A program made the position numbers and the translations under genes. From positions 1,488,001 through 1,552,000 of the forward strand of contig JADLSH010000369.1 in NCBI GenBank assembly GCA_016169945.1: 64,000 bases of DNA, written 5' to 3'. The notes beneath the pieces are model-generated. The model had not been told where the DNA came from, searched no databases, and saw nothing but the letters and a program-made list of their open reading frames with translations. Below are positions 1 to 10,900 of this stretch, piece after piece. This DNA comes from Trachythela sp. YZ-2020 (lineage: Eukaryota; Cnidaria; Anthozoa; Malacalcyonacea; Clavulariidae). Within the stretch, counting starts at the first letter, position 1; each line of letters opens with the position of its first letter.

Positions 1-1055
1 TTATAATTTATTCAATATTTGCAACAGAATACTAATTATACAGTTAAACGGCAGAAGTAAATTAGATGTAAATTTAAGAAGTAAAATTTATTCTATAGTA
101 TAAACTGCTTTTCACTTTGCCGATATTTTTCAATTTTCATTCTCACACTTTCTTTAATGCATCTTGGGTAGGTAAATCATCCTTTAATAGAGAAATTTCA
201 TAGCATAATTCCTTACAAATTCATAAATGCATATATGGTCATATATGTGCATCTTTATTCAGCTTTATCGACGTTAGCGGTAGCGTTTAACGCATTAACA
301 TTGCGATGGAGCTAAAATGCTAAAGAGGGTTGGAGCTAATTTTCGCAAGGGTTGCGAGGGGCAGTTTAAAAAAAAAACTTTAAGACCATATATATACCAG
401 AAGATAAAAATGTTTTGTCTTTTTAGGTAAAGTTGACAATCGTTCTTTGGTTCCTTGAAGAATTAAAGACCTGCAGAGTTATTTTTGAAGTATTCATGCT
501 AGTGCCAGCAGTGTAAAGTAAGACTTAGTACAGTAATTTTAGATAGGATGATGTCCGCACAGTTGAAAGAAAATATTTTATGAAACATGAAAAGTAAGTT
601 AAGCCTGGTTCACTGTAGCCTACATCTAATGACCCTTACTCGATTCCTTATTAGGAATCGAGGAATCGAGTTAGGGTCTATGACGTATAAGCTTGGACAT
701 AAGCTCAAGCGTAGACCGGCTCTAAGGCTATAAGCTTAAGAAGACGTTTTAAAAAAACTGCAACCCTATAATTTTCATAACAGCCACTGCTAATTAGCAT
801 TTCAATGCCTGTGCAACAAAGTGACACTATAGAAATTATCTCATTGTTCTTAAACCGCTCTTAAACACGCGTGATTACACACCTGGGAATTTAATGAAAT
901 TGTGTTTACATTTAAGCATTTTAAAACGTTTTCGCTTCGTCCAAATATTTTAAAAATTATTTGGACGAACACGTTGCACTGCTGAGTGGCCTTTCTGGTC
1001 ATTTCCTATTCTGTGCCCAAGCATGAAGTTCCTTTCTATAGCTATGTACAGTATA
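1..1055. other. Gene-free stretch with repeat debris
   Basis: No supported coding region. A small palindrome lies at about 629-680 (CGATTCC and GGAATCG arms). The block at 971-1015, containing GCACTGCTGAGTGGCC, recurs at 19081-19127 as one end of a TIR element. The stretch around 745-900 resembles the inner part of the CAGGGTGT-ended elements. I read this as eroded transposon sequence. Confidence 0.5.
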
Positions 1056-1379
1056 CAGGGTGTCCCCCAAAAAGTCCCCCTATAGAAATCACTCTTTTAT
1101 TGTTAAACGTGCGTTGTTATACCTCTGGGAATTTAAAATAGCTTCTAAAACGAACAGCAACACAAAAATGTCAAATTCGTCTTACCGTCAGTTCGAGTAA
1201 GAATGGTTCAACTGACTACAGAGCAACGAGTATTTGTCGTAACAACTTATACGTCGCGTTAAATTATTTGGACGAAGGGAAGTTGTAAATACTTCATGTA
1301 TAATTCTGTCAATTCATGTACCGTTCATGTACAATTCAATTGTGATTTCTAAAGGGGGATTTCTTTTTGGGACACCCTG
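1056..1379. mobile_element. MITE, Tc1/mariner-like, CAGGGTGTCCC termini, TA duplication
   Basis: The termini are inverted: CAGGGTGTCCC at 1056 and GGGACACCCTG ending at 1379. A TA dinucleotide flanks both sides (1054-1055 and 1380-1381). The TA target and the CAGGGTGT ends are typical of non-autonomous Tc1/mariner-like elements. There is no transposase ORF. Related elements are at 18631-18859 and 19367-19837, and a solo end is near 60931. Confidence 0.8.
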
Positions 1380-2064
1380 TATAATGCTACGCTCCAGTAA
1401 TTCTGCAAAGGTCTACAAATTATTTGCTATGACCACTTATATAGAACTTACCGAACTAGGGGGGGGGTCATGGACCCCCTTCTAGCCCAGATCGCCCGGG
1501 CCCCTGTGAGGTAGCCAGTCCGCCTCTGCTAGTTATCATTGCCAGACAGCGAATTCGAGAAGTGTCTATAGTATTGAGATATGTAGTCCAATTTTCTTGC
1601 TCCATAACGCTCTTACTGAAACCGACGAATAGGTCCCTAGTTCGGCTCGGGCACAGCCAAGTGACAAAGCGATCCACCCTTTTTTATCCATACAGCATTA
1701 CAGTAACGTAAGTTTGAGAAGAACTTTTTATTACAATATATATATATATATATAAGAAATTTGAATTTAAAAACTTTAAAACACTTATAATACTTTTTAC
1801 ATGTGTAACAAAAATATTAAATATAGTCAATAATGTTCATCTTTCTATGTATAAAACAAAGCTTTTGTAATAGACTATTCTATGTACATATTTTTACTGC
1901 TTAAAGAGTGACAGTGTGGTTAATAAAATCTTGCTGAATAACATTCAAGCGTATTCGTATAAAAGGAGCATTAACAATCGCATATTTACTCGCAAAAAGC
2001 TAAAACTGTCGAACTATTTTATGGTAGGTTGCCTTTATAGCAATAATACATAATTATCAATAAT

Positions 2065-2613
2065 TGCGTTCGACGAAGGATCATGTTCCTAATCGCGACG
2101 TCATGGCTGGATGCTATTTTGTATATCGGATTTGCCTCGTTCTCGTGTTTAGCAATATGAACCGCGCCTGTAAACACTGGACAGCTGTGGACGTCATTGC
2201 GAGCAACATTGCAGTATTGTCATGCAATATTGCAATTTTGATTTGGAGATTGCTCTGAGCAATTTGCAACCGGTGCGAACAAATTGCAAATTGAAATTCA
2301 CAACCAGTTTTGTAAACAAAGCCTCTGATTGGCTACTAGAAAAAGTGCTCGGAGCTTTCGATTGGTTTCTTCTTTTGCTAGAAGCCAATCAGAGGCTTTG
2401 TTTACACACCTGGTTGTGAATTTCAATTTACAATTTGTTCACGCCGCTTGCAAATTGCTCAGAGCAATCTCCAAATCAAAATTGCAATATTGCATCACAT
2501 ATTGCAATGTTGCTCGCAAGAGAACATCCGGTTTGACTGTGAAGGCTCCAAGAGATCAATGTGTTTGTAATTTTGCATTTTGAATATTATATCTCCATAT
2601 TCCATCGAACGCA
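2065..2613. mobile_element. Long-armed inverted-repeat element (MITE)
   Basis: The outer ends TGCGTTCGA (2065) and TCGAACGCA (ending 2613) are inverted. Two long arms (about 2197-2335 and 2382-2518) are near-complementary and include AGCCTCTGATTGGCT and AGCCAATCAGAGGCT. The DNA would fold into a long hairpin. Short ORFs inside are mirror images produced by the arms. A fragment with the same AAGAGAACATCCGGTTTGA end lies at 25640-25670. Confidence 0.75.
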
Positions 2614-2669
2614 CTTCACTAATCTAATCTAAGATTATTACTAGTTGCGGTAGTATATCCAGTTGGTTG

Positions 2670-2998
2670 CATAGGCGGATTTTCTGGGGGGGTGCGCATC
2701 CCCCCAAAAAATATTTTGCACCCCCCCAAAAAGTGGTGTGACAGTAGTGTGATTGAAATAAAGATTTTGAACTAAGTAAGACTAAAAACAAGGATTTTGA
2801 ACTAAATAAGACCAAAAATCTCAAAATGTTCTGGGGGCTTCGCCCCCTTACCCCCATTGGCAACTTTTCCCCCAGACCCCTGCTGCAGCTTGCTCGGCGG
2901 TGCTACGCACCCTGTCGCTCACCTCTCCCCCTAAATTTTTGGCACCCCCCCTAAATTTTCGGCACCCCCCCAGAGCAAAATCTGAAAATCCGCCTATG
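2670..2998. mobile_element. hAT-like MITE with 8-bp target duplication
   Basis: The terminal inverted repeats are CATAGGCGGATTTTC and GAAAATCCGCCTATG. An exact 8-bp duplication, GTTGGTTG, flanks the element at 2662-2669 and 2999-3006; that length is characteristic of hAT transposons. The inside is rich in C and G runs and has no transposase. A second, shorter member is at 40463-40645. Confidence 0.85.
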
Positions 2999-3042
2999 GT
3001 TGGTTGATTTACTAAATATCTCTCTTCAGAGGGGTTTAGCAG

Positions 3043-3048
3043 TTTATT
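3043..3048 (-). terminator. Candidate polyadenylation signal for GLI
   Basis: On the minus strand this reads AATAAA, about 185 bases beyond the GLI stop codon. It is the nearest canonical hexamer seen. The implied 3' UTR would be short. Assignment is by motif and distance only. Confidence 0.45.
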
Positions 3049-3233
3049 CCATGGATGACTTATTAAGAGGGATAACGTTCATACAAGTTTAATTATGCAT
3101 TCTCATAATGGGAAGTTGTCGATTGTCAGTTTAAGCCTGAAGGAGTGAAAGAGCAGGTAAGATCTGCTAATTTAGAATATTATGAGTAGACTAAAGTTAC
3201 TTTACATTAACATTTCCTAGAAAAAAGTAATCA

Positions 3234-4979
3234 TTAAAATATATGCGAAAGTGCATTTGTCATATTGCTATGTTCTTGAGTCTTCCCTAAATATCTATCT
3301 TCTTCTATCAATGAATTTAATAAAGTGTTCATATCATTTACTACCATATTGGAAGGACCATTTTGTAAAACAGATTCTTCTACCATTTCATTCGTATTTA
3401 AATTACTTATTCCGTTGAGCATCGACTCGTAGGAACCTTCTGGACCTTGTCCATTCATAGCTTGCCCATTGTTAATCGGGACTTGTCTGTCTTGTCCATT
3501 CATAACTGGTTCATTGGGATATACTTGACTAGGCATAAAGTTGTTCTGATGTTGCTGGTCTCTTGCCTGCAGCAATTGTTGATTAATATGTTGTTCGTAT
3601 TGCCATAAGCCTTTCTCGTGGGTATTCTGTTGAGGGTCCTTGGCTCCTTGAGGGTGATTGGGAGGATGGGGTGTGTAAAGGTAGTCTTGGTTTGGTGTCT
3701 CCATCGAGTATGGATAATGCGATAGCTTTTGTTCTCTATCTAGAGGTCGGGGTGGGGGTCTTTGATTGTTGATCATATTAGGTTGTCTGTGAGAAATATC
3801 AGGCAGAGATTGCGGGTTTGGTCTCCTTTGCGGGTAATGTTGCGGGTGGAATTCATTTGGTCCATTGGAATAGTAATGAGTAGCAGGTTCACTACTTCTG
3901 CGTGGTCCTATGTTGTTATTGCGTAAGGGTAGGTATCGGTTTGAGCTATCAGCTTCACATATTATGATACTATCACTCATTCTTCTGTTGGGGACTGGAT
4001 CAGGAGGGCTCTGAATGGGCACTTTATGAAAAACAGGGCTTCGAATAACTGCTAGATTATGATGGCTACCATATCCACTACTTGATCGCCTCTGATCAGC
4101 ATGGAATGCATCAGGAATAGGTGATGGTCTGGCCATATCATCAAAATATTCATTGCGTCTGGGATTATTGTTCCATTGATTAAGTTGTGGTAGTTGTTGT
4201 TGTTGCATTTGATGAGCGTCACTTGCTTGTTTGTTGGGTGGATACATGTATTCCGGCGTTTCTTCAACTAAAGGTGGCGCTGCACCATGTGGTGGTCTCG
4301 TAAGTGTACTCATCTCGCTTGATCTTCGACTACTGATATACGACGATACTCCACTCTCACTGGACCTACGGCTACTGTATTCAACTGGAAGATTTTCCTT
4401 CAGTTCATTTGGATACCTACTAACATGACTCATTCTTTGAGTAACATCCGCAATCCATTTACCAACTTCATTTTGTTTATTGATAGTTGGAAGAGAGAGT
4501 TGGTTAGGTACGACAGGATTTTCAACAAGAAGCTCGCCTCCCCCTCCTTGTGCAGGGCCTGACATCTCAGGTCTATCTGGGAACGGGTATGGAACATAAG
4601 CTTGGGGCGATCTTGGCGACATACTGTTCTTGTTTTGATTGTTGACTGTTTTACTTTGAGGACTCAGGGTGTTTTCGTCCTGTTCATCGCACACAATATT
4701 GACTGAATGTGGACTATCAACACAACTAGACGATGATGTTAAATCCCCAGTGAAACTTTGTGGAGAGAAATCAACCTGTTGAAGATTTGATATATTCTTC
4801 CCTTGTCCACTCTCGTTCTGATCTCTAGCACCAGGACTGGGTGGATCTCCATTTTGGTTGCCGTGATTCGAGCTATGATTTTGTTTCCCCGGGGAACTAC
4901 TAACAGATGGCTTTGCAGGTGACGTATTGCTTTTAGTAGTATCACTGCTGGGTTTACCTTTTGATTCGTCGAATTTCGG
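3234..4979 (-). CDS. GLI: GLI exon 5: processing and activation region
   Basis: 581 codons plus stop, residues 566-1146. Low-complexity Ser/Pro/Asn/Gln sequence with several RRxS sites: [33 protein letters not shown] and GPRRSSEP. In other GLI proteins such sites are phosphorylated by PKA and prime partial proteolysis. Near the end, [18 protein letters not shown] resembles the conserved GLI C-terminal activation segment. The frame is open back to the acceptor ctctag at 4980. Confidence 0.9.
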   Translation of the reverse strand, partial: PKFDESKGKPSSDTTKSNTSPAKPSVSSSPGKQNHSSNHGNQNGDPPSPGARDQNESGQGKNISNLQQVDFSPQSFTGDLTSSSSCVDSPHSVNIVCDEQDENTLSPQSKTVNNQNKNSMSPRSPQAYVPYPFPDRPEMSGPAQGGGGELLVENPVVPNQLSLPTINKQNEVGKWIADVTQRMSHVSRYPNELKENLPVEYSSRRSSESGVSSYISSRRSSEMSTLTRPPHGAAPPLVEETPEYMYPPNKQASDAHQMQQQQLPQLNQWNNNPRRNEYFDDMARPSPIPDAFHADQRRSSSGYGSHHNLAVIRSPVFHKVPIQSPPDPVPNRRMSDSIIICEADSSNRYLPLRNNNIGPRRSSEPATHYYSNGPNEFHPQHYPQRRPNPQSLPDISHRQPNMINNQRPPPRPLDREQKLSHYPYSMETPNQDYLYTPHPPNHPQGAKDPQQNTHEKGLWQYEQHINQQLLQARDQQHQNNFMPSQVYPNEPVMNGQDRQVPINNGQAMNGQGPEGSYESMLNGISNLNTNEMVEESVLQNGPSNMVVNDMNTLLNSLIEEDRYLGKTQEHSNMTNALSHIF

Positions 4980-7900
4980 CTAGAGATGAGAAAAGATGCA
5001 GTCAATAACCGTTTGTTCTAAAATAAAACTTGAATACGAAAATAGTTTGACAATCTCTCAGCTCTGCCTCTTGGGAAAAGTGGTTGTTTCTTACTGGGAG
5101 GGGATAGTTAAATGTTGGGGTGACTTTCAGAGCTTACAAACATTCTTAGCTTTAGCTTTAGGAACAAAATAGGGGTAAAGACTAATGCTCTTCGTTTCTA
5201 AGTATAAAGTAATTACAAGCAATAAAATAGCATGAAAGGAGGTTAATTATATGGGAGAAAATCTAAAATCAGCATTCTACTAACAATACACAAAGGATAA
5301 ATGTTAATTTTCCATGGTATAAAACCTCAAAAGTGAAAATTTATGTCTGTAGGACTTTCCATAAGTTGTAAATACCATCTCACGCCCTTGCGAAAAACAC
5401 TGTTTAGTTGATAGGCAACCAGTGTCTGTGAGGGAACGGATGAATTCCCTTCTATGATCTTAAAACCTGTTGTAACCAGATTTATAAACATTTTAAGTAT
5501 AGGATTGTGGTAAATGTTTGTCTTGGGTTATAGACAAATATTGGCCGTTCGTCCAAATATTGTGCATAAAAAGTCACATTTGCAACTTTCATTACCTTTT
5601 TCGCTCCGGCAAAATGTTCAGGATGACATGTTTTCTTGTGTTTTCTCAGAGAGCTGGGGTCTGTGTAACGTTTGGTGCAACCTGCAACTGTACATACGTA
5701 TGGTTTCTGAAAACAAAAATATATTTGAGAAACAAATACTGCTGAACTACTTATTAACGAACACCTCCAATAACGGAAGCTCGTTGAAGTTCGCAAACAA
5801 TACTCCGCCACTTATCAAAATGTAATTGCAACTTACCACTGAAGAATGAGTCCTGTTTTGATGTTTAGCACGATCTGATGCGTTGGTAAAAGCTTTACTA
5901 CAATTTTCAAATTCACAAACATAAGGTCTCTCCCCAGTATGTGATCTTTCGTGTGTCTTCAGGTTCTCCAGCCGAGAGTATGCTTTATTGCAGCCTTTGT
6001 ACTATAATAATGTGGAGATAATAATGTAAATATAAAATGACTGTATGCAGTCGTGCATAAAATTCCTGCTTAAGAACCCTTTGTTACAGCCTTTGTTCTA
6101 GAAATAGAGTGTGTAAATACAAATTTTATATCTTCAACTATGGAGAAAAACTGCTGTAGTTAGTAGAATAAAACTGGTATATATCACTCTTCTCGCATGT
6201 GACTTGCGCAGACGTGAAAGACACATACACTTACCACTGTGCCACCAAAACCCCTTCACATAGAAGTACTGGACCAATGGTAGTACTTAAAGCACTGGGT
6301 AATCTAGTATACATTGCCCTGGAAATTCCTATGTCTTCTGACTCTTCTTGAGTGCTACCTTTTCCCACCCTTAAAACACTGTTTGAAACAAACAACCCCC
6401 CCCCCCCCCCATAAGGAACTTTTTCCCAAATGCGACTGTTTTGTTTTTCAAATGTGGAAACTGCTTCCGTAACAATCGACTTAAAAATGGGGAATGGAAG
6501 TAGTTGGGAATTTAGAACTTAGATGTTACTTACTGTACATTTATTCGGTTTTTCTCCAGTATGTCTCCTCATGTGAACAACCAGCATATACTGAGCTTTA
6601 AATGGTTTTTGTTCTCGCTGACAATCAACCCAATGACATGTAAAATCTCGCCTTTCTTTCTTTATATGGTCTGTATTCACATGTTTTACGAGTTCATCTT
6701 GTGTTTGAAACAGAATATTACAATCTTTCCATAAACATAAGAATTCATTATTATTTTCATCTTTTTCCGCTGTTTCGTTGTTCTCTTCATTCTCTGCGTC
6801 AGATTCGCGCTGAAAAAAAACCAAAAAAATTCACATTTAACGCTTTTGTACAGTTAAGGCTTATGATAGAATTTCGTCTTGAGCGAGGCGATGGTTGCCA
6901 TGGAGGGTTTTCCATAATCAAGTTGCCAATCTGGTTCATAACCTTATGGCTATGGGAAAGAATTGATGCATTTTTATAAAACCTGTGCAAAACTTGTCTG
7001 TGTACGCAAAGAAAATATATGCATGGACCTCGGGATGGACCATGGTCCCATGGACGCATAGCCGTAACTTCTATATTTAATTTATTTTGAATTATATTTT
7101 TGTTTATAGTCAATTTCATCAAGCACTTTAAGAAAATTGAGCTTAACCGCTCATCTATATAATGAAAGTCGACTTGTAGTGAGTCTATACGTGATGGTAC
7201 GCTCCAGATTTTCTGAAATTAAATATACAGCATGCTGAATTGCTCCAATAAGGAGAATAGTCACCTAATTCTCAGAAGCGTTGATCGGGATTGATTAAAT
7301 TGCAATTATAGTAACATTAAGAAAAAATAAGATTATATCGAATGGACGAAAATGTCATCAATGTTACAGACAGCTGGACCTAATTACCCATTTTCTAAAT
7401 ATGGATCTTTATCATCTTACAATAATCGAATTATCAACCGCGATTACTCCAGAGATAAATTGGAACCAATTCAAAATTGCACAGTCACAGATTTCAAGTG
7501 TTATATTACTTGCACCAAAAATATTTAATTTCAAATTTTCGACAACCTATATCTCTGGGAATTATGTGTGGTCTCCAAGTAGAATGCATTATGCAGGTAC
7601 AATTATAAATTTTAAAAATGTAACTAAATCTACAGTTATTTATAATTATTATTAACAATCCATGGCAATTTACCAATCATTGCAAGAAAAGCAATCACGT
7701 GCATGTTTTTAACTTCATGAAGCGCGATGTAGTCCATGGAGTATAGAAAGCCATAGTTGATAGGGTTGGAAATATTCAAGTAAAAGAGAAGCTAGCTCGG
7801 CTAGCACGTCGTTTTCCAACACACTTTAGCTTTAGGTGTTTCAAATCACTATATAGTATAATATAAAATATTGGAATGAAAAGATTAACAGCAATATCTT

Positions 7901-10900
7901 TCAAACGAGTTTAATAAACTGACGCTTCACAACTCGAATTGGAAAGTTTAGCAAAATTACTCGGAGTTTGACCCATTGTCATTGAGAGTTCGGCATTACA
8001 TGCAGGCTTGAAACATATGTCAGAAATTGCACAATCACGAACATTTTTTATAGGAAAATTTATAGGTTTGTGCATGGACCTAGGACTTAGCCAAGGAAGT
8101 CATAATTCTCATATCTTTCTCATGTTTTCAAATTCTACATGAAAAGAAACTATGCAGTCTTTTAGTCGCCATCTTGGAATGACACATAATTTCATTTGTG
8201 CGTATCTGTCGTCTCTCGATATCTGACGTTCTTCCAAAATTTAAATACTTTGTGAATGAAAGGAATGTTGGGTAATTTCCTTTGCCAGTGGGCATTCAGT
8301 TATGATTTTCTGTTGTGCTGTAATAAGTGGCGAAAATTTTGTTCGGGGGTGGGAAACTTCCCCTCACGTAAAATAGACAATTTGTCAGAAATTTTATCCT
8401 GAAAAGGCTAAAATCAGGAGGCTTTGTCCCACCGTTTTGTCGGGCATTTAGGCTTTGCCCCACCATCTGAAAAAGTGAAATTCAGCCCAGGCATTTTATC
8501 TTTATTTATATCAAATATCAAAATTCAAGATAACAAACAATTGAGATAAATTTTGTCCAAACCCAAACAAGTTGTATTTTATGAATGCACACTTCTGTCA
8601 ACACTTGACTCTATATACGTACGAAATAATAGGTGCAAATCATCATATTTCTTATTCTATTTTCGTAGTGTCAGACTAATTTTCTACCACTTAAAATAAG
8701 AATAAAAGATGATACCCATTGACATATGATTACCACAGAAAACATTTCCAAAGTCCCCCATATTTATTCCAGTGATTCGAAACACCAAAAAGTGTGTTGA
8801 GACTTGAGAAACGAGGTTCCAGTCGAGTTTTTTAAACATTTTTGAGGTTAGACTTATATAGCTGCATTATTTTCTTCTACATTAATGCCTGTATAATACT
8901 GAAGTTTGCATGCACAAATTGTTTATAAATACATAATGAACATCGAACATGTAACCATATAAGCATCATATATAGCATTAAAAATGATTTATGGGTCTTA
9001 GATAAGCAAGTGCGTCAAAGTATTAAATATCCATGGTAAGAATGATTTGAGATAAAACAGTTATTAAGACTTAATCTTTCTTTGTTGTATTTCCTGCTTA
9101 TTTGGAAAAACAACTCTGTAGTCATTTTGGGACATTACTGCATAAGTCTATATACTAAGAATATAGACTTATAATATAGAATATAGAGCTATATCTAAAC
9201 TCTAAAGTCAAGAAGAAAAGTCTATCTAATAAGTAATATACATGCAGCACATGCGATTTTTGGATGAATACCACTTTACCGATCTCGGCTCATGAAGCTA
9301 CATTGCTTGCATTCTTTGTAATCACAGATCATTATATTTTGTTTCTGGACTAGTATTTTATATATAGCCATAGGCTTCAGGAATTTCAGAGATTTCTGCC
9401 TCAAGTAATTCAGCTCGATGCACCCTTAACATTGTGGGTAACATGACTTAACAGTTATCAATTCCACGCGTGCCCATCCCCCCGGGCATTTGTCGGGCAT
9501 TTGACATTTAGGCGAAAAAAACCTCGCAAATGCCCCACCATCGGGTCAAAAAAGTGACACAAAATCCCCACAGAGGAGACTTGAAATTTATGCAAATGCC
9601 CCACCCTTGGGGAAAAAATGGTTTTCTGGGTAGCAAATTTTTATAATATCTGTAGTACTATATAGGAAATTCAATTTCCGAACCATAAAATTTGAATGCA
9701 CGCTGTATTTCATCCTGTGTGTCAATTGTCCCCAATTTGACCTAAAAAAAGTGCTGTACATAAATACCAAAAGATCTATTAAGCCTTGCAGAATGAAGTT
9801 TTTTTATGAAAATTCAGAAAATAGAGCGGTTTCAAAAACTTAACAATTACTACACGCTTCCGGAAATAATGTCACCCTGTTGAGACCTTGACTGTGGAGT
9901 GTTTTTCTATCACTACCAGTGAAATAATGTCACCCTGTTGGGACCTTGACTGTGGAGTGTTTCTATCTGTAACTACCAGTGAAATAATGTCACCCTGTTG
10001 GGACCTTGACTGTGGAGTGTTTCTATCTGTAACTATAATGCCCGACAAATGCCGGGGGGGGTGTGCATGCATGTACTTGTTCGAGACATAAGGCTGTATG
10101 CTACCATTATTTTATCAGATCAATGGAAGAGGAAATTCGGGAAAATCGGGGAAAATCAAGATCAACCCCGTACGCAAATGATGGACATCGCAGGATTTTT
10201 TAAAGAACGAGGAAATTCTATATATACATTGCTGGGGGTCGTCTGCTTCAATTGATCCATTACACCCGTGATTACACGGAACTCCTTAGACCGGACGATT
10301 TTACTCCGTCAAAGCCGAGGGAAATTTATTTGGTAACACAAACTGCATGCAATACTCGGAGTAATATACTAATTGCTACCATATAAAAGTATATACATTG
10401 AAAAGAGCAAACCAGCATCCTTATCGTACCACAGAGTTAAAGTATTTCAGTCTATCAAGTCACTATAATGCATGCTAAAAGTAAAGGCGATTTCCATATA
10501 AAGAATGCATGCTAATGAGTCGTGTTTGAACCTTTAAAAACTCGTTGCATGTAGGCTATATAGGTGACAATTCGCGCTCGTGCATAAAAATCCAAACTAT
10601 ACACATAGAAATACATAGAACATCTAATGCCTTCTCTTTCAACAAGTAAAATGGTCTAGACTAACCAAACCAAAATCAATGAGTTAATTTTAGAGTTATA
10701 ATGGAAGGGTTAATTGTTGCAATGTCGCGAATACCTGTTAATTAAAACAAACTTTTATTCAAGATATTATCCACACAATTAGGCTACATTTATGTTTAAA
10801 AGTTTTAGACAATGCACCAAATCCATATGCCCCTGATTTCTTTAGATTATATGCCTAAAACTAAAAGCCTATATACTATATTTATAATAGGTGGGTTTCA

